Shown here: positions 1-11,030 of the stretch, piece after piece
Layout of the letters: each line of letters begins with the position of its first letter
How positions within the stretch are numbered: position 1 is the stretch's first letter
NCBI RefSeq assembly: GCF_963576545.1
Contig: NC_083638.1
Coordinates: 28,734,900-28,798,899, forward strand
Direction: 5' to 3'
Length of the DNA: 64,000 nt
Source of the DNA: Limanda limanda
Lineage: Eukaryota > Chordata > Actinopteri > Pleuronectiformes > Pleuronectidae
The notes under the pieces: generated by a model
Told to the model about the DNA's origin: nothing
Seen by the model: the letters and a program-made list of their open reading frames with translations, nothing else
Database searches by the model: none
Made by a program: the position numbers and the translations under genes

Positions 1-305
1 CAGACCTTATGACATTGATATTAAGTAAATATTGCTTGTTGTTTTGTATTTCCTTTTTTATATCCTGAACATTAACAGTTCTTGATCTTTGATTATATTA
101 ACATGTTAATGGACAGTTTGTGCCAGTGTTCGTGCCCTACACATGACTACTGTAAACTGGTTACAGTTTCAGCAGTCTTTTCTTCTTTCCTGTCATCCAC
201 CTCTCTCATAATCCTTTATTTTCTTTCATCCTACGTGCGTTCTACCTCCCTCTGTGCTCCTCTCTTAGATCAGTAACCCCCCGTCTTCCCTCTCTCCCTC
301 TGCAG

Positions 306-395
306 GCTTCAGACCTTCAACAGGAAAAGCAGCACTTCATCAGCAGAATTCTGAATGGCACAGTTCGATTTGGAAAACTGCGGGAAGATGTCAAA
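306..395 (+). CDS. Internal exon of unidentified coiled-coil protein gene (gene 1)
   Basis: The exon is bounded by a strong acceptor (pyrimidine-rich CCCTCTCTCCCTCTGCAG ending at 305) and a donor GTAAGA at 396. It is 90 nt long and reads open in phase 0, encoding 30 residues that begin ASDLQQEKQHF and end KLREDVK. The composition is charged and helix-forming, rich in Q, E, K, R and L, as expected of a coiled coil. Its phase-0 end joins in frame to the exon at 24563, which is also strongly coiled-coil. Upstream exons lie outside the window. Joining these exons into one gene is my inference from strand, phase and composition. I do not recognise the protein family. Confidence 0.7.
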
Positions 396-3300
396 GTAAG
401 ATCATTTATTCAAACATTACTTTGTCAAGACATCAACCCCTTTAAAAAGGCTCGCTCACTGCCTGACTGCCCTGCTTGCTGTGGTAGGTTTGTCTTTTAG
501 TAGCCTGCATCGACTATTGAGGTATTAACCTGAGCTGTTGAATTAAAAGATTTGCTATAGCTCTGTAAAACTGGCCTGTTAAATAATACCCAACTATGCA
601 AACTTGTGATGCTACAACTTCAGCTCAGCTGGTTCCTCAATGGACCAGACTGGAACATTTCACCTAAATGTCTATTTGCCCAGGATGACCCTCCACTTTA
701 CTCCCTATTGATCAGTCCACTCTTCTGGCCTGATGAACCATCTGTTATCGGCCGTCACTACTCAGAAAGTACAAATTGATGGAGAGAAGTGCCTCTCAGA
801 TTGACATCTCCATGAGCTCATTGGGTGTCTGAGGACTGTATTTTTCTAACTTGTGTAGAATCACAACACACTCAGTGATCAGCAATGACAGCAGTGGTAC
901 TGTGTGTACTTTTCTCTTTGACTTTGGTCCAATAAACTCAGAGTATCCTTGTCACACTGCTGCGGTTGGTTATCCAGCATATGCACATATATCTGTGGTT
1001 AATGCACAGTGCCCTATCCTGGAGGTATAACTCCCATATCCACGATACTATTTTAGCAGCTGGAAATAAACAAATTCACGGTTACTTTATGGTCCATGTG
1101 TGACATGTCAGAACTGAGAGCTGTATTGTGATGTTGGAAGGTGGTAATCTGAAGGACCAGTGTCAGGCAGGTAAACTCTGGGGAGAAGTATATGTACACT
1201 TGATGAGTAGTATAATGCAAATGTGCAGACAAATTGCAGGGGTAAAGGGTCGAACATACTTTCTGTGTTTGCTAAGTGTTACGTACTCGCTTCAGTCACA
1301 GATACATGCACACAGTTCCATTGACTCTAAAACGAGGGTCGGCGGGCCATGCATGTGTACGCGGTCCCACATTTCATTCCAGTCAACGGAAATATTCTAC
1401 ACAGCCCCTATTAAAGTCAAAAATGTTGGGCTGCTCAAGGACGTCCACACAGGGGCCTGTTCGTACCTAAGCAGACATGGGTGGATAACGACATTAATGT
1501 CACCAGGACCATAGCAGATCCCAGTGGAATGGCGCACAAGAAAGCTATGAATTTGGCTCAAAGGGTGCAGAATCTGATGCAGAATCCTGTTGCAGCAATT
1601 TTGACTTCAAGCAATTTTGAAAATACTTAGTTTCACATTAAACCTATCGCTTGGTTCAGTTGTGCTCTTAGCGGTTGTTTGTCTGTTAAATATCCCCTCA
1701 TATTTTATTCGGTCTGATAGATCTCACTCCTGTTGAATGTTTTTGACCATGGATGTTTTTTCACTAACAAGTCAATGTTTGTAATAATCAAAATGATCAT
1801 AGATGAACCTGTTTTCTCCTCATCTATTCTCTGACAAAAACAGCCTTCGCTCTCCATAGGAATAAAATGGAACCTAATGTAGCGAGTCACCATGGAAACC
1901 TTTTTTTCCTACAGTGCCACCTTGGTCTGAAAATCTCCACGGTATCATTGACAGTATTCTGCAACACCAGTTAGAACACCCACCATTTGATTGTTTGTTT
2001 GTAAGACAGAATGTAAACATGATCATTAGTGTGGCAGTGTTGGTGCCTTGCTCAAGGGCCAGGGATGTCTGTGTGTTCCAGCTATCAGCAGCTCCTGTCA
2101 CTCGAGCCACACCAGAGAAAAACATCTCAGTGGTTCTGACAATCTTATTAGTGTCTCTATAGCAACAGCCCAGAGAGAAGGAGCTCTGTGTTTTTGTGTG
2201 TGTTCTGTTGGTGGTGATCAGACCATTGAAAGAGGAAAGCTGCAGCTGTATAGGAGGACATCATTTTCTTTCCTCCTTTTATACTGGATTTGTGTACTCT
2301 CCACCAGAGTATCAAGAATTTAATTAAAATGGCATGTAAAGGTGGAATTTCACTTCTTCAAAGTGTTGCAGATGTTAAACTGGAACTTAATGTGATGATT
2401 TGTCCAATGCCCCTTGTTAACCTGCCTGTTTGGAGTGGGATACTTGATTGTCTCTTTGAAGCTGGATGCAGCCTTCTTTCTGAAACTGTAAAAGCGGACT
2501 GCAGTAATTGAGCCGAGGCAAGTAAGACCTCCTGCAGGGCTCAGTCCACAGAGCTATGACGCCATGTCACTGGTGCTGCACAAGAGCTGTTTATTTAAAG
2601 TTCAGTGAAGCTTGACTCAGTACACAGAACCCTAAACTGGAAAATCAGTTGTTGCCGTTGTCGTGAACCCAACAGCGTATATACATTGATGAGTCCTAGC
2701 TGCCGCTGCTACAGGGGGCTGGTTGAATGTTTATTTAAAGTTTATTATGAACGTATTGTAAGTCCAAATTACGACAAGTTCACTGCTTGTGTGCATTGTG
2801 CGTGTTTCCGGTGTGTGCCTGTTCATGTGAACGCGCCTCCAGAGGATGATGTAAGACTTTTAGGCTAAAATCATGATAAAAATGACGCTGATGTGAGAGG
2901 AATATGAATGTCGTGGCTTCCGGACACTTGGATAGCACCACAGGAACAGTATGGAGTCATTTTATGTTTTTTTCTGTTTACATTTACTTCAATTGTATTG
3001 GATTTGGCTGCACACTGTTTACAGAACAACACTCTGTAGCAGTCATTGGGGGCAGGGCAGTGTGCCTTTAGTCTGCAGACAGAGTTGGATCCATCGTCCA
3101 TGGATACATTTCAGCACTGGTCATCAACTGGCAGCCTGCGGCCTTTAAAATGTGTCCTGCCAGATCATTTAGTTTAGTTGTTTTTATTTCATCATGTCAG
3201 ACTGACATAAAAACCAACCCTATCCCCATTTACGGGCATCCTGGGTGCTGATCTCTGTCAAGGCAGCAACATTCATATAATCACTTCCTGTTTACAAAGT

Positions 3301-5927
3301 TTGTTGCTGCAATGCTTCACATAGAGCTCATTTACAGAGCTTTTAATCTAAAAGTTTTGAACTGGGATCGGAATATGTGGTCGATGTTTAACAGACCTCT
3401 GAAATAACCAGCATGCGTTGTTAAATAAATGACACCAGTTAAGTTGATCATTCAAACAAAAGCCACACACATGAACAGTAATACGGAAAATTCACTGAGG
3501 TAACGATGTTCACCATTTACAGATTATAAATAATACATGACCCTCATGCTGGACAAGAGGGATGGTACTGCCTAAGAGATAGAAGAAAAGAAAAGGATAC
3601 CGTTATGAACAGAAATTAATTCAATTTCAACAATCCTGATTCAAGTCTTATCACCACATAACCTCACAACATTTGAAAGTCCTCAAATTAGACTTTAAAT
3701 AGCTTTGATATTAGCTAACTAGCCCAGTCCATATTTTTCTTTTATCTACTACATATGGTGATTTACTTTATATCAAGTCACATCCATCTCAAGAAAAAAA
3801 TAGTAAGATCAGTGAAGATGATAAAAATATCCTAGTGGTGGAAATAAGTCAAATGTAGCCTGGGTTTAACACTCCAGCAGTTAATCCGATAATGAAAGAT
3901 TTTGTATTAGTGCTATGACACCTGCACATAATCTCACCAAATGTCAGCTCCCTGCCTGATGAACTCTCAGCCTGTATGAGTTCCTGGATTTCAATCATTT
4001 TTCCTCAAATGACAAAAAAGTCCAAAAGGAGGAGGCCACAGGATAATTAATTATCCATATTAAAGCTCAATTATTAATCAAAATCAAATATTACCATTTT
4101 ACCTGGCTGGATTTCCACAACCCTCTGTACTTAACTGCATCATATTGGGGCTGCAGAACTTGATGAGTTGCTCATCCTTACAACATTTAGCACATGGGAA
4201 TTTAAATTAATGTTTATTTTTATATCTAGCTTTAATTATTTATAAAAAGGAAATGAAATATAGAAATATCTTATTCCGACAGACTCTTTCTTTTTAGTAC
4301 CCACCCAAAGAACTCACTCAGCTTAAGCTTTTTTTGTGCTGCATGTTGCTGCCTTATGAATTGAAAAGTGTTTGCTATAGAGAGAGAACAGATTGTGAAT
4401 ACATTATTCATGTATAATTAAAATTAATGTCACCATCTTTTTGAAACACCTGAAAATGTTGAATATTTTAGTGAGTGCATGTACAAATATAACCGGGTCA
4501 CAAGTGTGCATGACCAGTGCTGCTTGACGTCAGCCTGAGATGAATTACATTGACTAGAAATTACTTACTTACATTATAAGTCTTCAATTCTTTCTTCTTC
4601 AAGAACTTTTACAACCTTAATCATACGATTTTATGATTTTTTTATTTTACCTGTATTCTGTCACTTTTGATCCTCATTATTCTTATCTCTATTGGTTAAA
4701 TTAAGGGCATTTATCTCATCAAATCAGTTTGTGTAATAATGTCAAATAAAGGTTAAGTGTTTTTAGAGCACTCTCCTGCTTAATAGATGAAAACTAGGCA
4801 GTGAGTTGAATCAAGGATTGCTTATTATCACATCTTGTGCTTGATAAACTGCATTTCACTACAAACTGTCAACTCAGTAAGTAGCACTGTTTTCAAAGAA
4901 AGAAACATTCAGTATAAAACTGATGACCAGCAGTGGCCAGGACAAGGAACGTTGATTTAGAGTTGTCTTATGTTTGGACACAAATGGCAATTATGTTTTC
5001 AGACAGAAGAGTTTTTTATGGAACCTGTTACTAAGCTGAGAAAGTTGAAAGGCGGGTCCTCTAGGAAAGTACAAACAGCAGGACTAATGCTCCACTGTGA
5101 ACACTACTGTCAAATAGCTTTGGAAGTCAGGCAGAGAATAAAATCTCTTTTGACTGTCTGACCTGCCACCGTCTCTCATGTCTTTTTCTTTTTTCTGTAA
5201 CCTTTTGTTTTGTCTCTGTCCTGCTGGTCACACTTTATAATTCAATGGCGTGACTTCATTACTACCTGTAAAAACCTTGTTGTGCTCTTTGGAGACATCT
5301 GAGATATCTTTGGAGATATCACTTTTTTATTGACAACTGACCTTGTGCAATCAGATCTTATTAACCTTTGGGATGTTCAGAGAAGCTTTTTGTTAAAAAT
5401 GGGAAAGGAGACTTCGGATTGGACAACATTGGATTGGAGAAAATGGACGTAGAGTGTGCAAAATGAAGCCAATATGAAAAGCACCTGAAACTGAAACTCT
5501 CTCAAATGTCCAGCAGAGGGCGCCTGCATTGATGATGATTGCAATAACAAGTCTGTTTCTATGAAAGTCCTGAGAAATTGACACTTCTTCTCTCCATATT
5601 TATAACGTGAGTGAGCATTAAAGTTTATAGTCTCAATCGTAAGTTTCAAGACTTCTTAACAACATGATATTCATTTTGTAAATTATTCTTCGATTTAGAG
5701 TCAAATAGATAGAGTAAGATTGACAGCCAGTATGGTCCAATAGAGGCAGATCGTAAGTGGTGGTTGGCATGTAGTTTCCTTGCACTCTCTATCAGGCTCA
5801 CCCACCTTCCCCAAATATGGTCCCTTCTGGTTTTCAAAAAACAAAGATGGCGCAAGACAAAATTCCCAAACTCAAGCCTTCAAAAGTTCACAAACCAATG
5901 GGTGACATTATGGTGGGTTACCACTTG
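396..5927. other. Start of the 24-kb gene 1 intron, no gene seen
   Basis: This AT-rich intronic DNA has only scattered short open frames without plausible splice borders or family motifs. Two small things stand out: a perfect 16-bp palindrome at 4041-4056 (GGATAATTAATTATCC), and at about 3113-3165 a stretch resembling the end of some hAT-type elements (TGGTCATCAACTGGCAGCC). The second is too short to call. Confidence 0.5.
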
Positions 5928-5931
5928 CTAG

Positions 5932-6232
5932 TGTGACGCAGCCTGACTCGGAGCTTTGTCAACAAAGAGGGAGACGGACGAGGGATGAACAAAAACAAGT
6001 ATTTATTATAACACTAAGGTTTAACAAGCCAAAGTCAACAACCGAGTGAAGTACAGCCGTCTGCAGCCGGGAAGGGATTTCCCCCCCCAAACTGGAAGAG
6101 TAGTCTTGATATACCCAGCCCGGGCACAGGTGTGGCTCATCAGGCCTGATGACCCATCACTCCCACAGGACACCTGAAAGACAACCAGCAATAAAGAGAG
6201 AAGGACACCTAGTGGAGTGGAGGGTCGTCACA
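5932..6232 (-). mobile_element. Solo LTR-like insertion, 301 bp, with CTAG duplication
   Basis: The element begins TGTGACG and ends CGTCACA, the TG...CA ends expected of a long terminal repeat, and is flanked on both sides by CTAG (5928-5931 and 6233-6236). A 4-bp duplication fits Gypsy-type or related integration. Read on the - strand it has an AATAAA signal in its last third, as an LTR should. No internal retroviral or retrotransposon coding region is present, so it would be a solo LTR. A short MITE with 7-bp inverted ends is the alternative. Confidence 0.6.
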
Positions 6233-6236
6233 CTAG

Positions 6237-7859
6237 TAATAGATTAACCTTTGCGACTGACTCTCATTTGTTGACAAATGGTATAAATGTAGTTACGATG
6301 ACATCATTATGAAATAGCTTTATAACAATATAGAAAGATTAGCATTGCCTGATAAGGGAATATAGAGTGTGCCCTTCCAATCATTTTCATTTGGTGTGAA
6401 AGTGCAGATTAGCTCTCACCTTTTGTCTGAAGTATATCAACAGCCTTTAGTCCATTTGAGCGTGATGAGAAAGACCATGCAGAATATAAAACTGATCACA
6501 ATATTACTGATTGTGTCACTTGTGTTTCATTTAAAAAGTGGATCAGCAGGCAGCAGCAATATAAATAATAAATACACAAGCTATTTTTAGAAAATAATCC
6601 TCAATTTATTTCATTGTCTAATAGCATCTTTAATCAGAAGTGTGGCACTAAGCTGATAGCTTCAATTAGTAGATCATAGAAAGAACCAGGGAAACATAGA
6701 AATAAAGGAGTGGGTAGATAGACAGGTGGAGAAACAGTGATGGAAATGTAAAAAGAAAATTAAGAACAACATCAGGGAAGGGTATATTTTGGAAACAAAA
6801 TTTGTTTTGTTTCCAAAATGTTTCCATTTTCATGAAAAATATTCTTACCTGAAGTTTACCATTGAACATATTAAAGAGTAATCAGTCCAGGATCCTCACT
6901 TATCAAGGTTGTAGAGAAGACTTGCTTCTTATAATAAAGTGTAGCTTGAGTGCTTGTGTGTATAAACTAATTGGTAACTGTCAAAGGTAAAAAATCCCTC
7001 CAAACATCCACTGAGGTAAACCACCAAGCACAAGAACTGCAAGTTGCACTGCTGGAAATGTAACTCACTGGGCATGAATGCAAAACATCGCAGAAGACAG
7101 ACTACCAATGTAGAATTTATATTGTGGCCACAGAGCTATAAGGAAAAATACTTTTTGAAATCCACAGCAGAGGCTTAAACCGCAGGAGGTGATAAGTTTG
7201 AAATTATATTGAAAATGTTTCATGATTGTTATAGCAACAAGATAGGTCATTGTGACTCCTATAAGTCAAAACTCCAGATGCTCCCCTGTGGTCACATGGG
7301 GCAGCACTTCCCTCACACTCAAGATGTCCCATACATTTCCCTCTATTACCTAACTTTTATAGGTATATGATACTATTACTAGTGTCATGTTGTACATGAT
7401 ATTTGGTTTAATATCAAAAGAATCTCAGCTTAAATTTACTTGTATTTACATTGAGACCCCCATCTTAAAAGTTAACATTACATTTTTTAGATGAATAACC
7501 TTTGCTTGAAATGATTACATCAATCCTAAAACCCACTGAAATCCACTGAAACTCCAAAATATAAATTTTTCATTCATGATGCTTATCTTTTATTGCAGCC
7601 TCTGTCAGTTTTGGCTCCTTTCCTTCTCTACGGGGGGTGAAATGCTAATCTGTTGGATCCCAACAGGCATTTTGTTATTTGTTTGCAAACCCGACACAAG
7701 CCCCATGCAGTTAATATGAGCTACACTGAGATTGTGTTACCCTGTTACACTGTCCCTGACATGCATGGCTATTGCTTGGTTTCCCCAATATGCATATGCA
7801 GTGTGAAAAACCAGCCCAGTCAATGTGGCCAGCCTGAACCATAACTGAATATCATTTCA
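6237..7859. other. Intronic DNA, nothing recognisable except a hairpin
   Basis: There is no gene and no repeat that I recognise. A perfect inverted repeat with 15-bp arms (6786-6800 and 6805-6819) and a TTTG loop is the only structure worth noting. Confidence 0.4.
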
Positions 7860-8600
7860 AAATGTTTACATCCACACTCTATATGTTATCTGGCAGACAA
7901 AATGTTTCTGTAGACTTCTGGGTTCACTCTGCTGATCAATAAATATAGTGAGCAGCCATGACACCACCTCCACTGTTCTTCACAGACGAGCCTGTATGAT
8001 TTGGATCATGAGTGGATCCTTTGTTTCTCCACACTCTGGCTTTTGCATCACTTTGATGAAGATTCATCTTAATCTCATCAACCCATAAAACTTCTAAACT
8101 CTACCTGTGCACGACCTCCAATCTGGCCTTTGATTCTCACTGCTGATGACTGACTTGCATCTTGCGGCCTCTGCTTCTCTCACAGTCGTCTCACTCGTGC
8201 CCTGTGGAGGTTGGGAGTCACTGCTGGTTGTTTTAGGGGTTTTCTTCACAGCTCTCACAATGTGTCTGTCATCATCTGCTGTTGTTGTCCTAAGCCGAAC
8301 CTGTTTGGTGTCTGTTGCTCAGTTCACCTGTAGTTTTTGTCTTATTCAGAACTTTGCAAATTGTTGTATCCTTTTTGCCCAGTGTTTGTGAAATGGAATT
8401 CATTTTTCCTCTTTTGTCCAACAGAGGACATTCAGAGCTACTGTATATTTTATGTTTGAAGATTTACTCCAAAAGGCAACCTCTGGGCAATTTGAAACAC
8501 CTGTTTATCATGTGATCTAATACCGTTACTCATTTGAAAAATGGGTGCCTTCAAACAAACGGTCCTTGTTGTTTAAAACACCTAGATGTTGACGATTTTT
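7860..8600 (-). pseudogene. Decayed Tc1/mariner transposase
   Basis: On the - strand, pieces of a Tc1-type transposase appear in the correct order but in shifting frames with stops. From about 8290 down to 8222 there is a segment reading DDDRHIVRAVKKTPKTTSS, matching the DNA-binding to linker part of the family. At about 8066-8090 there is a VDEIKMNLHQ-like stretch matching the region of the first catalytic Asp. At about 7958-7985 there is SVKNSGGGVM, matching the conserved glycine-rich motif after it. Later catalytic residues are missing or scrambled. The inverted ends are not clear, so the limits are approximate. This is a dead transposon in the gene 1 intron. Confidence 0.75.
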
Positions 8601-10287
8601 TTATTCATATATTGATCTTCAACCCAAATGTCCTCAGTGTAACATAAAGGCAGCATTGCCCATTCCAATTGTTTCTTAGGGGAACGCAAATAATTGACAC
8701 AACCTTGAGGTGTCCAATAAGAAATCCAAATGGCTTAGGTGTAACAGTGTGTGCACCAAGGATAACTCATTTACCATTGTAGTTTTTATCCAAATTAGCT
8801 TTTGACAGCCGGTACTAACAGCCTCTATTTTCAACCCACAAAGAAATTGTAGTTTAACAGGTAAACATTGAAAAATGTATAAAAAAACCTAAGACATTAG
8901 GCCAATGGCACGTGTGTATTTGAGAAAGAAAAAGAGAGGAGGAGACAGGAACATTAAATAAGCAAAAGTAACAACCTCATCAGACATACTGCATTCTCAA
9001 AGTAACTTCTGTGACATTAAAACAGGTAACAAAGTGAAATTGCCAAATCACAGTTCATTTGGTACTCTTTGGTACTATATGTCGAAATGTGCTTTGCCAT
9101 TATCCTCCCTCTACCTCCTTATGAAGTGGATTTTTTGCAGTGAGAAAATAAAGCCACATGGACACTCTTTGTCTGGGATTATACCTTGCATTGTTCCATA
9201 ATACAGAGCAATTGACTAGTCCACATTCATTGCAACTTTGGTTGATTGATGACCAGTGAATCACAGTATTCCATATTCTGTTTCGCACAGTGTGTCAGCT
9301 ATAGTGTATAAAGACATTGCAACAGACTCACAGGATACCACTGAGTTCAACAGACTCTTAACTTACAACACATCCTTCATAAAATATTAAGTTAGTTCAG
9401 GTGTTCTTAGCATAACGACTACCAGCCATTCGATCCTGATTTACCTAGAGCTGTAACAAGTAAAAGTTAATATTCTATAATAAATAAAGGACATATTGAG
9501 TGAAATATTTGGTAACATGGTAAACTACCATAAACACACCAAATACAAATAATTGTTTCATTTGAAAATAATGGACATTTAAAATGAAAATTTAAAATAA
9601 TGTCAATTGACAAATATCCAGCCATGCATAAATGCAGTTTATAATCAAATAATTGTATTCAGAGAAAACCAAGGGAATAAACTTACCTTTAAATCAGACT
9701 ATTTTAATACTGTGGTTTTGTCCTTTTTGTTTGTTCATGTGGTCCATGATGTAAATACCAATGCCACCTAGTGAATTAGTCTTTCATCTGTCGGGCTATT
9801 TTTGTTTAGAGCTGAATCAAGATGTAAAGTCATCCTAAGTTAAATATACAAATTCATCAAACCCACTGTCACTTAATAACGATCGATAAATGAGGGTCCA
9901 TGACTTTATCAGTGTTATTATTTTTTAAATCAAACATTGAAAGTCTAATCTCAAATCTGATGCCAGACTAGGTCATACACACAACACAGAACAGATAGGG
10001 TCACAGAAATGCAGATATAGGCGCTTCTCTCACACACAGAGCTCCTCAAACTGGTGTTCCATACATCAGCCTGAAAGGATAGACCATCACTGAAAAGTGT
10101 CTTCTTCGGTCTACTGACTGGCACATAATGTGCATGAGAATAACTGACAAGTAGTCAGGTAGTCAGTTTCCTGCTACAGGCATCACCTTTACGCTTGGGC
10201 CTCCTATTCTTTTACATCTACATCTACAAGAGACAAAGAACCTGTTTTCTGCAGCTGACTTTATCCCATCAGTATAGAGGTGTCATA
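8601..10287. other. Intron DNA downstream of rnf182, likely holding its 3' UTR
   Basis: AT-rich and without coding signals. The part nearest 10287 should be the 3' untranslated region of rnf182, because that gene is read leftwards. I found no convincing - strand AATAAA close to the stop codon, so the transcript end is not placed. Confidence 0.35.
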
Positions 10288-11016
10288 TCAGCCCCTGGAG
10301 GAACAGTCACACATACCTTGACAAAGACACTGGCAGAATCCATAGACCAGGCAAACTGTCAAGCTTGATGGTACCAAGCTAACACATACAATACCTAGAG
10401 TCACTCTCTGGATTACTAATAGGTAAATTCCAAGAGGCAGTGAGCCAAAGTATAAGAATCCCAGCAGCCAGACCAGGATGCGTGGAACATGATTACAGAC
10501 TTTGGACAGGGCGTCCTGATCAACTGGTCCATTCGAGCCCATGGATTCCGAGTCCAAGCTCTGCTCAGCATAAATGTCAGAGCTACCGTTGCGAGTTGGA
10601 GAGTGCTGTGAGTCCCTCTGCACTTCCATAATGGTGATGACCAGACAGTTGGAGGATTCATGAGATGGGCTAGATGAGGAGAAACTCTTTGGAGTCAGGA
10701 CTACCTCCCTCTTGTGGTTGGAGTTCCAGGATTTGTCACGCATTGCCAAGTGGGACATGATGTTGGCATCGTCAGGGAGGGCTGACACCTTAAATTCAGT
10801 GATCTCTGTTTGGTGTCTGCAAAAAGGGCAGGAGATGCAGGCTGCCCCGTCAGCAAGGTCCAGGATCTTAATGAGGCAGCGGGCGCAGACCCGGTGCAGG
10901 CAGTCCAGGATCTTGGGCTTGCGGTTATGGGCATTGTAACGTTGGTAACAAATTTTACACTCTAATTCCTCTGGTGGAGGACAGTCCTCCTCCAACTCAG
11001 GCTGAGGGCAGCTCAT
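10288..11016 (-). CDS. rnf182: E3 ubiquitin-protein ligase RNF182
   Basis: This intronless coding sequence encodes 242 residues; the human family member is about 247. A C3HC4 RING domain lies near the N-terminus, with zinc ligands C20, C23, C39, H41, C44, C47, C63 and C66. The middle carries the family-typical block SSNCLVITIMEVQRDS. Two hydrophobic segments, about residues 180-201 and 206-228, are membrane helices (RILVWLLGFLYFGSLPLGIY and the segment ending LVYGFCQCLC). The tail is Cys-rich. RNF182 proteins are membrane-anchored ubiquitin ligases; substrates cannot be read from sequence. I chose the ATG at 11016 because a splice acceptor (TATCTTTCTCCAG on the - strand) ends at 11031. The in-frame ATG at 11067 is upstream of that acceptor, so it is intronic. 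The gene sits in a gene 1 intron on the opposite strand. Confidence 0.95.
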   Translation of the reverse strand: MSCPQPELEEDCPPPEELECKICYQRYNAHNRKPKILDCLHRVCARCLIKILDLADGAACISCPFCRHQTEITEFKVSALPDDANIMSHLAMRDKSWNSNHKREVVLTPKSFSSSSPSHESSNCLVITIMEVQRDSQHSPTRNGSSDIYAEQSLDSESMGSNGPVDQDALSKVCNHVPRILVWLLGFLYFGSLPLGIYLLVIQRVTLGIVCVSLVPSSLTVCLVYGFCQCLCQGMCDCSSRG

Positions 11017-11030
11017 CTTCAAGTCATGTT
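11017..11030 (-). other. rnf182: 5' UTR portion of the rnf182 coding exon
   Basis: On the - strand a pyrimidine-rich acceptor (CTGTCTCTATATCTTTCTCCAG) is followed by 14 nt and then the ATG. rnf182 therefore has at least one upstream non-coding exon at higher coordinates. I could not locate it with confidence. Confidence 0.7.

Noticed and set aside
1128..1514. 128-codon open frame on the plus strand
   Set aside because: No recognisable domain, no acceptor or donor at its limits, and AT-rich third positions; chance is the simplest reading.
3113..3165. hAT-like terminal sequence (TGGTCATCAACTGGCAGCC)
   Set aside because: No matching second end or target duplication found; too short to annotate as an element.
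10413..10940. Other frames across the rnf182 region on both strands
   Set aside because: They overlap the RING/membrane-protein frame, which has clear homology.
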